Part shown: in pieces, positions 7,877 through 17,115 of the stretch
Layout: the number at the start of each line of letters is the position of its first letter
Position numbering within the stretch: the stretch's first letter is position 1
NCBI RefSeq assembly: GCF_025907915.1
Contig: NZ_JAPAAF010000003.1
Coordinates: forward strand, 124,001 to 188,000
DNA from: Gaoshiqia sediminis
Lineage (GTDB): Bacteria; Bacteroidota; Bacteroidia; Bacteroidales; Prolixibacteraceae
DNA: 64,000 nucleotides
Direction of reading: 5' to 3'
Translations under genes and position numbers: made by a program
Notes under the pieces: generated by a model
Database searches by the model: none
Seen by the model: only the letters and a program-made list of their open reading frames with translations
What the model was told of the DNA's origin: nothing

Positions 7877-10705
7877 TTATTGCCCTGCGTCGAAATTGAA
7901 ATAGAGCGTCATTTGTTTGCTTCGGGTTCGCCAATTGTCGTACGGGCCGTAGTCAAAAAACATGTTTTTCTTTCCGCTCGGGCCCATGTTCCAGGGATCG
8001 TTCGACTTGGTGCCGATGGGCGGAATTGCCTGCATAAACGAGATGTCGCCAGCCGGGAATGCCGGAGCTGTGCGTTCGTACACCTTCTCTGGCTGAGCCG
8101 GAGTATAAAGGCGCAGGAACACATCCTCTGTGGATGTTGCAACGGTAAAACTCTGTTCTTTCGATTCAATTTTTGCCCAGTACAAATTGGCGTGGTAGCC
8201 TTTAAACTCGGGGTAAATCAGGGGCGCAACCCCGGTAATGGTATTGTTGTAATCTTTCTGATGAACTCCCAGCTCAACACCCTGCATGCGGTTTTTCCAA
8301 ACCCGGTAGGGGCCACGGCCCAGCCATTTCACGCCGGTCACCAACTCTTCGGGGTAACTGAAGTTTACGCCCATATAGTCGAAATCCTTGTCGTACACTT
8401 CCGGTACATAATACAAGTGTAATCTGGCCCAACCACTCGGGTAAAAAGTCCAGGTAAATTCTTTCATCCGGGTAGAATCGGATTTATCTGTGTTAAAAGA
8501 ACAGATCAACATCAGGCTATCGGTATAATTTTTCATTTCGAGGCTTTTGAAAGCAGTCAACCCGGCACTCATTTCGGGCCCGTTACGGAAAGGAATTTCG
8601 CCTTTTTCGTTCACCACTTTTTTCAACATACCATCCGTTTTCCCAATTGAATATTCAACCGTTCCGGCTTTAATACGAAATACATTGTTTGTTTCCGTGA
8701 AAGACAAAGCATTGTTACTTTCGGATTTGGACAACAGTTTCGCAATCATGTCGGACGGAAGCTTGATGGCCCGGCTCCAGGTGTAAATTTCGTTTCCGAA
8801 GCGGTCGGTTGCCGTAAAATAAAGTACGTCGTAGCCCGCCCAGTCTGCCGGAAGCGACAGTTGCAGCACCCCTTTTTGCCCGGGTTCAATATCGGGTGCA
8901 GAAGCAGTTCCGGTTACCGTTTTCACGTTCTCCGAACTTCCCGGCAAAGGGAATTTCGCCAACTTCCAGCTGAAGCTGCATTCTTTCAGGTTGGTGTAGA
9001 AATAGCGGTTTTCGAGCTTGATTTTTCCGTCGAAATCAGCCGTGATATCGCTGTCGTCGGGGCGCACCGGCGACCAAATTTCTTTGATAGCGAAGAAGCT
9101 GCCTTCTTTTTCGTGGTGAGGGCCCAAGATGCCATCGGGAGCATGACTACCATCGGTATCGATCTCATTATTTTTATCGGTGCGCACCACACCTTCGTCG
9201 GCAAAAACCCACAGAAAACCGCCGGCAGCACGTGATTTGCTCCACATCAGTTCCCAGTAGTCCCACAGACCGGCGCCATGACCGCCATCGTACATACCAT
9301 GCAGGAATTCGGTAGGCATCGTGATCAGGTGACCGTTCCAATAAGTACCGGCGCCATAATCATAAGCCCGGTAATGCTGCGTGGCAAAGCCGTTAAACTC
9401 GTTCCAGGGATGGATTACCTCTCGTTTCTGAATATCGTACTGACCAAAAAGCGGATCCAGCTCTAAGTTGTGTCCGCCCTCGTTGCCGTTACTCCACAAT
9501 ACAATCGACGGGTGGTTTACGTCGCGGGTCACCATCTCCTGGACCAACTTGCTGCCCACTTCGGTATCATATGCATCGTGCCAGCCAGCCAGCTCGTTCA
9601 GTACAAACAAGCCCAGCGAATCGCACACTTCGAGGAAATGTTTGTCGGGCGGATAATGCGACATACGCACGGCATTCATATTCATTTCCTTCATCAGTTT
9701 CACGTCCTCAATACTGAATGCCTTACAAGAGGAACGGCCGGTTTCGGGACGGAAGGTATGGCGATTGACACCTTTGAACTTTATTTTCACGCCGTTCACA
9801 TAGACGCCGTCGCGCTCACGCACTTCCACTGTTCGGAAACCAATACGCTCTGTCACTTCATGCACGACTTTACCTTTCGATATCAAACTGACGGTAACCT
9901 GGTACAGATTCGGATTTTCGGGATTCCAGGCTTTCATATTTGGAATGTGTGACTGCAACTGAACCATGCTGACACCTTTGGAAACCGAAGCTGAGAATTC
10001 CGATCCTACCGGATTTCCGCTCAGATCAAAAACTTGTGCTTTTAAAGTTTCCAAGCCTGTCGGTTTTTGCAAAAAGACCTCCGCTGTTAGCGAACCGTCT
10101 GCCCGGGCGTCGATAGCTACCCGCTCGATGTGTTGCTGTGGCTTGGCCTCCAGGTACACCGGGCGAAAAATGCCACCGAAAATCCAGAAATCGGCGTAGC
10201 GCTCGGCCCTGTTGACCGATTCATTGGCCGAGTGTTTGGCAACGCTAACTTCCAACTGGTTCGTGGCCCCGTATTTCAGCAGACGACTAACATCATATTT
10301 AAACCGATAAAACGATCCCTGATGGATAGGCCCGGCCAGCTTACCGTTAATCTTCACTTCGGTATCGGTCATGGAGCCTTCGAACACGAGGTTCACGGCT
10401 TTCCCTTTCCAGTCGGAAGGTGCCTCAAATGAATGGCGGTATAGGCCTTTTTCTTTTCCCCGTTCACCGTCTTTTGCATGGCCGTAGTTGTATTTGCCAA
10501 AGCCCTGTAATTCCCAGTTCGACGGTACCGGAATGGTAGTCCATTGGCCGGAATTTTCTCCATCGGTGCAGAAAAACTGCCACTCCACAGGTTGTTCGCT
10601 TCCGGTGCCCGAAAGGTATTTCAATTCTGTTTTTTGGGCCGTGGCCGCAAATCCCTGCACCAGAACCAGAGCTACACAGAAAAGCTTTACAAAAATGTGT
10701 TTCAT
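7877..10705 (-). CDS. secreted GH2 family glycoside hydrolase (beta-galactosidase/beta-glucuronidase type)
   Basis: Retaining exo-beta-glycosidase of 942 residues. The start is placed at ATG 10705, which gives the signal peptide MKHIFVKLFCVALVLVQGFAATAQ-like segment; a longer ORF reaches 10774 but adds a non-signal leader. Domain order is the sugar-binding jelly roll (about 35-190), an Ig-like domain (190-295), the TIM barrel (295-600) and C-terminal beta domains including a LacZ small-chain-like region (690-930). The acid/base is Glu409 in SNGNEGGHN and the likely nucleophile Glu466 in PTEFLHG. It is the first gene of an operon with GH141-like, mutarotase-like, unknown hydrolase and GH95 genes. 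Two LacI-type palindromes lie 115 and 261 bp upstream of the start, so it is probably controlled by the regulator at 40727. The substrate sugar is not decidable from sequence; RG-II beta-galacturonate or beta-glucuronate are options. Confidence 0.9.
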   Translation of the reverse strand: MKHIFVKLFCVALVLVQGFAATAQKTELKYLSGTGSEQPVEWQFFCTDGENSGQWTTIPVPSNWELQGFGKYNYGHAKDGERGKEKGLYRHSFEAPSDWKGKAVNLVFEGSMTDTEVKINGKLAGPIHQGSFYRFKYDVSRLLKYGATNQLEVSVAKHSANESVNRAERYADFWIFGGIFRPVYLEAKPQQHIERVAIDARADGSLTAEVFLQKPTGLETLKAQVFDLSGNPVGSEFSASVSKGVSMVQLQSHIPNMKAWNPENPNLYQVTVSLISKGKVVHEVTERIGFRTVEVRERDGVYVNGVKIKFKGVNRHTFRPETGRSSCKAFSIEDVKLMKEMNMNAVRMSHYPPDKHFLEVCDSLGLFVLNELAGWHDAYDTEVGSKLVQEMVTRDVNHPSIVLWSNGNEGGHNLELDPLFGQYDIQKREVIHPWNEFNGFATQHYRAYDYGAGTYWNGHLITMPTEFLHGMYDGGHGAGLWDYWELMWSKSRAAGGFLWVFADEGVVRTDKNNEIDTDGSHAPDGILGPHHEKEGSFFAIKEIWSPVRPDDSDITADFDGKIKLENRYFYTNLKECSFSWKLAKFPLPGSSENVKTVTGTASAPDIEPGQKGVLQLSLPADWAGYDVLYFTATDRFGNEIYTWSRAIKLPSDMIAKLLSKSESNNALSFTETNNVFRIKAGTVEYSIGKTDGMLKKVVNEKGEIPFRNGPEMSAGLTAFKSLEMKNYTDSLMLICSFNTDKSDSTRMKEFTWTFYPSGWARLHLYYVPEVYDKDFDYMGVNFSYPEELVTGVKWLGRGPYRVWKNRMQGVELGVHQKDYNNTITGVAPLIYPEFKGYHANLYWAKIESKEQSFTVATSTEDVFLRLYTPAQPEKVYERTAPAFPAGDISFMQAIPPIGTKSNDPWNMGPSGKKNMFFDYGPYDNWRTRSKQMTLYFNFDAGQ

Positions 10706-10819
10706 CAGATTTAATTTTATTCGACCAGTTAATCTTTGTTTTGTAATTCGATCGGGGAAAACCGGAACAAACATGTTCCAATTTCACCTCGCCAGTATTA
10801 TTTGTATCTACACATCAAC

Positions 10820-10833
10820 TGTAAACGTTTACA
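10820..10833. promoter_or_regulatory. LacI-type operator, perfect palindrome
   Basis: TGTAAACGTTTACA, extended to a 16-bp perfect palindrome by a flanking C/G. It is identical to the site beside the Fe-alcohol dehydrogenase start at 40626. Located 115 bp ahead of the GH2 start. The central CG and the AAACGTTT core are typical of LacI-family operators. Confidence 0.8.
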
Positions 10834-10965
10834 GTATTGCTATAATAATTTCCAAATCAAGACGGACAAATAAATTCATTCAAGCAAGAAAACTAGTCGG
10901 TTTATCATGTTTTATTAATTGGTTTGCTTCGTATTCCTATATTTAAAAACGGCGATGCTATATTA

Positions 10966-10979
10966 CGAAAACGTTTACA
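10966..10979. promoter_or_regulatory. LacI-type operator, imperfect
   Basis: CGAAAACGTTTACA, differing from the perfect palindrome at two positions in the left half. It lies 146 bp from the proximal operator, a spacing that would allow a looped double-operator arrangement ahead of the GH2 operon. Confidence 0.5.
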
Positions 10980-11024
10980 TTTCACATAGAAATATTTGAT
11001 ATATTTTGAAAATTCAATCTCATT

Positions 11025-13460
11025 TTACATATTCCGAACCACTACCAGTTCATTTCTTTTTCCATACAATTCCAGGAGTTTTTCATTTACCCGGACTTTA
11101 AAATGTCCTTCGTGGTCGGGAACAACGATTGCTTTTTTGAAAGAACCATTCTCCCATTCCATATCCACCGTATAGCCCCCTCTCGCGCGAAGCCCTGAAA
11201 CCCGTCCTGTTTTCCATGCTTGCGGCAGGGCAGGCAAAAGTTCAATTTCTCCATTGCCGCTTTGCAGTAACATTTCAGCAATTCCGGCCGTACCTCCAAA
11301 ATTTCCGTCTATTTGAAACGGTGGATGGGCATCGAATAAGTTGGCATAGGCGCCACCCCCGGTGAAGTTCATACCGGTTTCTTTTCGAATGTCAACATAG
11401 TTCAACAGACGTTTCAGGCAATCGTAAGCCATTTCCGGATTTTTCAGATGTGCCCACAATGACATTTTCCAAGCGATTGACCAGCCGGTACCAACGTTTG
11501 TGCGCAACAGAAGGGTGCGCTCGGCCGCTTCTGCCAGTTCGGGTGTTTCTGTCAAAGAGATAGTATGGCCAGGATAGAGGCCAAACAAGTGCGACATATG
11601 CCGATGGGTCGGGTCTTCATCTTCCCAGTCGTAATACCATTCCCGGATATTCCCTTTACGTCCGATTTTATAAGGAGGAAACTGCCTCATCGCCTGTGAT
11701 AACTGCGCCGAAAATTCCGGATCAATCTCTAATATTTTTTCAGCTTCAATCAGACTGCTGAATAATTCACGCATCATGGCATAGTCGGCCGTTGCACCAT
11801 ACAATGCACCACCGACAACCCCCTGATCAGTCAGGTATTTATTTTCGGGCGAAGTTGAAGGAGCAGTTAGCAAATAGCCATCTTTCCCGGGAACCATATA
11901 GTCCAGACAAAACTGTGCTGCGCCTTTCATCAAGGGCCAGGCTTTTTCACGCAAATAAACAGTATCTCGGGTAAAGGCAAAGTGTTCCCACAAGTGTGTC
12001 GAAATCCAGACCCCTGCCATGTTCCAGTTGGCCCAGTTGGCCCCGCCACCGCCAAAGTCACCAACGGGGTTGCTCATTGCCCAGATGTCTGTATTATGAT
12101 GACAACACCAGCCTCCGCAATCGTAAAATGTTTTCGCCGTAATCTCACCGGTTTTGGCAAGATTTGCCGTGAAATCAATCAGCGGTTCGTGCATTTCAGA
12201 CAGATTACAAACCTCAGCAGGCCAATAATTCATTTCAACATTAATATTGGTGGTATAATTGCTACTCCAGATTGGGCGTACATGAGCATTCCAAATTCCC
12301 TGCAAGTTGGCGGGAATGCTGCCTGGCCGCGAGGAACTAATGAGCAGATAGCGACCGAACTGAAAATACAAAGCTGCCAGATCGTTGTCGTCGCCACCGT
12401 TTGAAAAATGCATCAGGCGTTCGGGTGTGCTGAGCGTATCAAGCTCCGATTCTCCAAGATCAATGCGAACACGATTATAATACGACTGAAAATCGCGAAT
12501 ATGCCTTTCTTTTAGCTGATCGTACGAATATTGTTGAGTCTGGATTAAATAATTCACAGCGAGTGCTTTTTCATCTTTTCCTTCGGTTGCGGGATCTTTA
12601 TCAAATCCGTTGAAGCTGGTTGCCACGGATACCCGGAACTCGGCGAAAGAAGCATCGTCCACCTGCAACAAACTGTCGCTTTGGGTAATTTGGCCATCCG
12701 TCACGGCTACTTCAGCCAACAGACAAAACTGCATCCCCTGCCCTTCTGCAAATTCAACCGGATGAACGCTGTCCCAATAGCTTGGAACAACATGCACCGG
12801 AGCATTTCCTGTCATGGTTAGCCGTTTTTCGTCCACGGCAACCACATGCGGCAGCGGACTGTCAGTTTTCACCGAAAAACTTAGCTTAACTTTTCCTTTT
12901 GCAGAAAAGCGGACCACCATTACCTGATCAGGAAAGGACACAAATGATTCACGCAGAATTTGCGTTTGACCGGTAGTGTATTCAACAGTTGAAACTGCAC
13001 TTTCCAGATCCAGTTTCCGGCGGTAGTCCGAAATTTGACCTTGCTTGCCAAAATCGAAAAACAGGGTGCCCACTGGTTGATAAGATTCCGAAAAACTTCC
13101 CTGCAACTTTTTTATGAGCTGATTGGCGAGCTCATAATTTTCGGAGAAAAGAGCTTCGCGTACAGCCGGAAGATGCTTGTATGCCTCCGGATTCATGGCC
13201 GGATCAACCGGTTTTCCCGACCACAAAGTTCCCTCGTTCAACAAAATTTGGTCCTGTTCTACACCGCCATAAATCATTGCTCCGATACGTCCATTTCCCA
13301 ATGGCAAAGCCTCTTCAAAATATTCGGCAGGTTCTTTGAACCAAATAGTATGTTTTTTCGGTTCCGCTTTTTGACACGAATACAAAAAAGTAAACAGAAA
13401 GATGAAAACTGTCTGATACACCCCGGAACTGAAGGCTATTTTATCGAAAACTTTCTTCAT
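11025..13460 (-). CDS. GH95 family alpha-L-fucosidase/alpha-L-galactosidase lipoprotein
   Basis: Full-length GH95 enzyme of 811 residues, the family's usual size. An SPII signal ends in FLYSC, so the protein is lipid-anchored and probably surface or periplasmic. The N-terminal beta-domain begins at about residue 38 (WFKEPAEYFEEALPLGNGRIGAMIYGG); the (alpha/alpha)6 barrel carries NINVEMNYWPAEV and STSPENKYL, which includes the expected catalytic Glu. The C-terminal part has FDAHPPFQIDGNFGG, where the conserved Asp of the inverting mechanism sits. It lies 16 bp after the MFS transporter gene and ends a four-gene operon with two URO-D-fold genes. Together with the GH95 at 1-1970 it gives the locus two paralogues, which may split L-fucose and L-galactose substrates. 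The sugar preference is not visible from sequence. Confidence 0.92.
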   Translation of the reverse strand: MKKVFDKIAFSSGVYQTVFIFLFTFLYSCQKAEPKKHTIWFKEPAEYFEEALPLGNGRIGAMIYGGVEQDQILLNEGTLWSGKPVDPAMNPEAYKHLPAVREALFSENYELANQLIKKLQGSFSESYQPVGTLFFDFGKQGQISDYRRKLDLESAVSTVEYTTGQTQILRESFVSFPDQVMVVRFSAKGKVKLSFSVKTDSPLPHVVAVDEKRLTMTGNAPVHVVPSYWDSVHPVEFAEGQGMQFCLLAEVAVTDGQITQSDSLLQVDDASFAEFRVSVATSFNGFDKDPATEGKDEKALAVNYLIQTQQYSYDQLKERHIRDFQSYYNRVRIDLGESELDTLSTPERLMHFSNGGDDNDLAALYFQFGRYLLISSSRPGSIPANLQGIWNAHVRPIWSSNYTTNINVEMNYWPAEVCNLSEMHEPLIDFTANLAKTGEITAKTFYDCGGWCCHHNTDIWAMSNPVGDFGGGGANWANWNMAGVWISTHLWEHFAFTRDTVYLREKAWPLMKGAAQFCLDYMVPGKDGYLLTAPSTSPENKYLTDQGVVGGALYGATADYAMMRELFSSLIEAEKILEIDPEFSAQLSQAMRQFPPYKIGRKGNIREWYYDWEDEDPTHRHMSHLFGLYPGHTISLTETPELAEAAERTLLLRTNVGTGWSIAWKMSLWAHLKNPEMAYDCLKRLLNYVDIRKETGMNFTGGGAYANLFDAHPPFQIDGNFGGTAGIAEMLLQSGNGEIELLPALPQAWKTGRVSGLRARGGYTVDMEWENGSFKKAIVVPDHEGHFKVRVNEKLLELYGKRNELVVVRNM

Positions 13461-13476
13461 ATATTCATTTCAATAA

Positions 13477-14751
13477 TCAAATCTGTGGCAGTTGAATCTT
13501 TTGATGTGCCGGCACCAACAATTGAAGCGATAACCAACACAGCAAATAAGCTACGCTTGCAATTCCAAAGATGACATAATAACTACCGGTAATTTCAAGG
13601 ATTACTCCAACGGCCCCGGAAAACAACACACCACCGATAGCTCCGGCAAAACCGGAAAGTCCAACAACAGAACCCACTGCACTCTTCGGAAATATATCCG
13701 AAACGATGGTGAAAATATTAGCGGCATATCCCTGATGAGCAAAGGTTGCCATCGATATGAGCGCCACAGCAAGCCATAGGCTGGAAGTAAATGAGGCAAA
13801 AAAGATAGGAACGACCAACAAAGCCAGCAAGAAGATCGTCAGTATTCGGGCCGCGACAGGGTTCTTTCCGCGATTGATCAAGAAGGAAGACATCCAACCG
13901 CCAAAGATTGAACCACCAATTGAAACCATATAAATGATAATGAGTGGCAAACCAATATTGGTTAGATCGATATTGTGATTTGAATTTAAAAATTTGGGCA
14001 ACCAATACAGAAAAAACCACCAGATGGGATCGGTAAGAAACCGAGCCAGGCATATCCCCCAGGTTTGCTTATACGAGATGATTGATTTCCAGGGCAGTTT
14101 GGTTGCATCAGGTTCTGTGTCATCCTGTAAGATATGCCGGCGTTCGGCATCACTCAAACGTTTATCAAGTTCCGGTTTCCGGTACATCGGAATCCAGAAG
14201 AGCAACCAGATAAACCCCAGTGCTCCGGTAATAATGAAGCCCCATTCCCACCCCAGCTCCAGCGCTATAACCGGTATCAGCAAAGGAGTCAGGATAGCTC
14301 CAACATTAGGTCCCGAATTAAAAATTCCGGTAGCCAAAGCCCGTTCTTTTTTCGGGAACCATTCAGCAACCGTTTTAACAGCCGCCGGAAAATTGGCCGA
14401 TTCGCCAATGCCAAGCGCAAAACGTGCCAAAGAAAAGGAGAATACGCTTCGGGCAGCAGCATGGGCCATCCCGGCAAGGCTCCACAACGAAATTGCAATA
14501 ATAAAGCCCAAACGTGTACCGATTTTGTCCAGCAGCGTTCCCATCGAGATCAATCCAACAGCATACGCGATTTGAAAGGCCATGATGATGAAGCCATAGT
14601 CGGACTCAGACCAGCCAAATTGCTGCTGAAGCTGCGGAGCCAGGATGCCCAGCACCTGCCGGTCGATGTAGTTGATGGTGGTTGCAAAGAACAGCAACAC
14701 CACAATGCGCCAGCGATAATTTCCTATTTTGTCTTGCTTTTCTACCTGCAT
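13477..14751 (-). CDS. MFS transporter, hexuronate (ExuT-like) type
   Basis: 424 residues with about 12 transmembrane segments in two six-helix halves. The N-terminus (RWRIVVLLFFATTINYIDRQVLGILAP, then FGWSESDYGFI) is characteristic of the anion:cation symporter branch of the MFS that includes ExuT, and the family signature GIGESANFPAAVK, WFPKKERALATGIFNSG is present. Members import galacturonate, glucuronate or related acid sugars with protons. The gene overlaps the stop of the upstream URO-D-fold gene by 10 bp and is followed 16 bp later by GH95, so it is translated from the same mRNA. The context makes galacturonate or another pectic acid sugar the likely cargo. Confidence 0.85.
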   Translation of the reverse strand: MQVEKQDKIGNYRWRIVVLLFFATTINYIDRQVLGILAPQLQQQFGWSESDYGFIIMAFQIAYAVGLISMGTLLDKIGTRLGFIIAISLWSLAGMAHAAARSVFSFSLARFALGIGESANFPAAVKTVAEWFPKKERALATGIFNSGPNVGAILTPLLIPVIALELGWEWGFIITGALGFIWLLFWIPMYRKPELDKRLSDAERRHILQDDTEPDATKLPWKSIISYKQTWGICLARFLTDPIWWFFLYWLPKFLNSNHNIDLTNIGLPLIIIYMVSIGGSIFGGWMSSFLINRGKNPVAARILTIFLLALLVVPIFFASFTSSLWLAVALISMATFAHQGYAANIFTIVSDIFPKSAVGSVVGLSGFAGAIGGVLFSGAVGVILEITGSYYVIFGIASVAYLLCWLSLQLLVPAHQKIQLPQI

Positions 14752-15869
14752 ATCTGATGGATTAAATCATACGCTTCTTCCTGTTCGGCAGGAGTTTCGC
14801 AGTACGTTACTACAACGAGTTTCATCCCGGGCACCCAAAGGCGCGAAACCTGCTCGCGGATGGTTTCCAAATCGCCCACGATGCGGGCATTCAGCACAAT
14901 GCCAGAATGGGCAAAACGATGAAAAGCCTCCAGGTTGCTGGTTGCCCCCGGATCGGTTTGAGGCGAAAAAGCCCCGTCGGCCATCTTCAGTCCTTTTATT
15001 TGCAGCACGGCCTCTACCCAGCCCGACCAGTCGCCACACGAGTGAAAAACCGGTCCTCCCAGCGGAGTGCATATTTTTTCAACAGAAGGAGCAGCCAGTT
15101 CTAAATATTGATCAGGCGAAATCATAATGGCATTGTCATCGCTCATGCCCAAACCAGTCCACTTTGTTGAAGAAGCGAACCCATGTCCCGGCGATGCCAG
15201 TGCAGGGCCAATCAACTTCAATTGCTCTTGGTTGAAGCTGATGGATAAATCCGCCAAAATATCGAATAGCTGCGATACTTTATCCGGCTCCAGCAGCATA
15301 TCCATAAAAAACTGATCGAGCGGATACAGGTGACCAATCATGTTCAGCGGTGATTGGGTGTCGGTGAGCGAAATCGGCAAGCGACCTTGGGTTTGCTCCA
15401 TGAAATAGTCAATCATGTCCAGCGTATACCGGCCAATCAGGGTTTGCGATATCTCTTGCGGTTCGTAAGCCAGCACTTCATCGATCGTTGAAAAGCGTGG
15501 TTTCAGAGCAGGCGCATTTCCTTCCACCCAAATGTAATCGCCCCCAAAAGCGCTGGCAACAGTACCGATGCCGTACCAAGGCTCCAGAAAATTGGGCACA
15601 TCGGCTTTAAAAAGCATGCTTTTCTGCAATGCTCCCAACTGAAGTTCCAGCGAGCGCGTCATATCGCGGCAACCGTACGAAAAGCACTCCCCCACCCGCA
15701 TCCGGCGGTACACTGCCACACCGGACGATTGTTGCCAAAAACGGGCACAGCCTTCATTCAATGCGGCAGCATAAGCTTCGTATTCTGGAAAATCGAACGC
15801 TTCGGATTTTACCGGCGTTACCTGCGTTGCCTGGGCATCAGCCAATCGGTTATTGAATTTTTTTGTCAT
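14742..15869 (-). CDS. uroporphyrinogen decarboxylase-fold protein with HxC-x78-C zinc signature
   Basis: 375-residue cytoplasmic protein of the URO-D superfamily (PF01208-like). It is not haem HemE: it sits in a sugar operon and has His276-Ser-Cys278-Gly near the end of the barrel and Cys357 close to the C-terminus, 78 residues later. That spacing matches the H-x-C-x(n)-C zinc site of methyltransferases such as MtaA and MtbA, which move methyl groups between corrinoid proteins and thiols. The gene is 9 bp downstream of a related URO-D-fold gene and overlaps the MFS gene. A role in demethylating pectic methyl-sugars is possible but speculative, since no corrinoid-binding protein is encoded in the window. 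Confidence 0.7.
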   Translation of the reverse strand: MTKKFNNRLADAQATQVTPVKSEAFDFPEYEAYAAALNEGCARFWQQSSGVAVYRRMRVGECFSYGCRDMTRSLELQLGALQKSMLFKADVPNFLEPWYGIGTVASAFGGDYIWVEGNAPALKPRFSTIDEVLAYEPQEISQTLIGRYTLDMIDYFMEQTQGRLPISLTDTQSPLNMIGHLYPLDQFFMDMLLEPDKVSQLFDILADLSISFNQEQLKLIGPALASPGHGFASSTKWTGLGMSDDNAIMISPDQYLELAAPSVEKICTPLGGPVFHSCGDWSGWVEAVLQIKGLKMADGAFSPQTDPGATSNLEAFHRFAHSGIVLNARIVGDLETIREQVSRLWVPGMKLVVVTYCETPAEQEEAYDLIHQICR

Positions 15870-15878
15870 ATTAGTTAA

Positions 15879-16946
15879 CTATTTGCCAGAATACTCATTT
15901 TTCAATTCTTTCACGGTTTCAAAAATTGTACTAATCTGGTCATCGGTAACCGAGTCATCCATATTGATGCAGCAAACGCCGGTCAGATAAGGATTTCCCG
16001 AATCGTGAACCAGTCTGGTGATTGTTTCCCGGATCTCGTCGTGTGACTGCCGGGTAATTTCAACCGGGCTCAAGCGGATATTAAAAAACGTATCCGGCAG
16101 ATGTCCCCGAAGTACTTTTACATCGCCACCCCAGCCCAGATCGAGGTAGTCAAGGTGCGGTATTTTGGCAAAGCTGGCTGCCATCCGGTGCGGATCGGAT
16201 CCACAGTAATGAATTCCAAACGGTCTGTTTTTACTCCATTGCTGATCAAACGGCAACAGGTAATTTTCGTAATCTTCCTCTGAAATCATGGTATGCGAAC
16301 ATTCGGAATGCAGCAAAACAGGTTGGTTTAAATGACGAACGGCCCGATTTACAGAAATTGATGTCGTTCCTGTTTCAAACTGAAGAAATGAAGTAAACTT
16401 CTCAATGACACTGGCGATCCCAGCAAAGTATTCTTTTAACTCATCCGGCGTCATCATCATATCTAGGAAAATATTTTCTCCCCGCAAATCCATGGCAATG
16501 TTCAGGATTCCTCCCCAGTTAATATCGCCTGTCAGGAATCCATATCTCTTTTTCAGGGAATCGGTCAATCCAGAAACTTTGCGAAAAGCATCAGAACGAA
16601 AAGCCTCATCGACCGAAATATTCCTTAACTCCTGATGAGCCGCCAACACCTGAGGTGGATGAGCTTCAGTATATTTTACCTCACACCCCATCATTTCAGA
16701 AAGCAGATATCCTGCAGCAAGATGAACGGCCCCAATTTCCGGCCGCGCCTGATCTCTATGCTCTCCCAAGCCAAATTTTCCCCAACGCTCATAAAGCACT
16801 TTCTCCATACGCTGCTCTACCTCCACCCGTTTCAGCGGATGAAAAAAGAAATCACGGTCGAAAGTGACCTTTTCATTTTTGTACCACCATTCAGGGGCTA
16901 GCACAATATCTACAGGCAACATTTCATTTCCCAAGAACTTATTCAT
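15879..16946 (-). CDS. uroporphyrinogen decarboxylase-fold protein with HxC-x76-C zinc signature
   Basis: 355 residues, no signal peptide, URO-D superfamily fold. His246-Tyr-Cys248-Gly and Cys325 (followed by Cys326) reproduce the zinc-ligand pattern of the MtaA/CmuA methyltransferase branch with 76 residues between the cysteines. Sequence identity to the neighbouring URO-D-fold protein is low, so this is an old paralogue pair or two separate subfamilies. It is the first gene of the operon URO-D, URO-D, MFS, GH95. Upstream, 169 bp separate it from the susD stop, with a terminator and a small inverted repeat. An internal ATG at codon 9 is a possible alternative start. Biochemical function unknown. 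Confidence 0.68.
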   Translation of the reverse strand: MNKFLGNEMLPVDIVLAPEWWYKNEKVTFDRDFFFHPLKRVEVEQRMEKVLYERWGKFGLGEHRDQARPEIGAVHLAAGYLLSEMMGCEVKYTEAHPPQVLAAHQELRNISVDEAFRSDAFRKVSGLTDSLKKRYGFLTGDINWGGILNIAMDLRGENIFLDMMMTPDELKEYFAGIASVIEKFTSFLQFETGTTSISVNRAVRHLNQPVLLHSECSHTMISEEDYENYLLPFDQQWSKNRPFGIHYCGSDPHRMAASFAKIPHLDYLDLGWGGDVKVLRGHLPDTFFNIRLSPVEITRQSHDEIRETITRLVHDSGNPYLTGVCCINMDDSVTDDQISTIFETVKELKNEYSGK

Positions 16947-17024
16947 GATTTTATAGATTCATCGCTACGTACAGTTAAAAACCCTTAGCTGCTGAAATTT
17001 TATATTAATTATTAATGCTGACAC

Positions 17025-17043
17025 TATACTTCCTGAAAGTATA
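17025..17043. promoter_or_regulatory. 7-5-7 inverted repeat ahead of the URO-D/MFS operon
   Basis: TATACTT, five-base spacer, AAGTATA; 79 bp upstream of the URO-D-fold start at 16946 and downstream of the susD terminator. It could be a regulator site or a small hairpin. No T-run follows on the minus strand and it does not resemble the LacI operator. Weakly supported. Confidence 0.25.
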
Positions 17044-17060
17044 AAGAATTATCCGCGTTC

Positions 17061-17097
17061 AAAATAAAATGAAGGACGGAATGAAACCATTCCGCCC
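17061..17097 (-). terminator. rho-independent terminator after susD
   Basis: On the minus strand a 9-bp stem GGGCGGAAT / ATTCCGTCC (one G-U pair, five-base loop) lies 18 bp after the susD stop and is followed by TTCATTTTATTTT. It marks the end of the sigma-fecR-susC-susD transcript and separates it from the URO-D operon. Confidence 0.75.
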
Positions 17098-17115
17098 TCA
17101 CTATCTCAGGATTAA

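Larger units (their letters stand above)
10706..11024 (-). promoter_or_regulatory. 319-bp intergenic control region ahead of the GH2 operon
   Basis: AT-rich gap between the GH95 stop at 11025 and the GH2 start at 10705. It holds two LacI-type operators (listed separately) and no credible ORF. On the minus strand the element TACAGTTG, one base off the Bacteroidota -7 consensus TAnnTTTG, overlaps the end of the proximal operator, in the same arrangement as ahead of the LacI gene. I see no strong terminator hairpin for the GH95 gene here. Confidence 0.6.

Noticed and set aside
10706-10774. N-terminal extension of the GH2 gene to 10774
   Set aside because: The added 23 residues precede a clean signal peptide that starts at 10705.
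14742-16946. Haem biosynthesis uroporphyrinogen decarboxylase (HemE)
   Set aside because: Carry an HxCG...C zinc-type motif and sit in a pectin operon.
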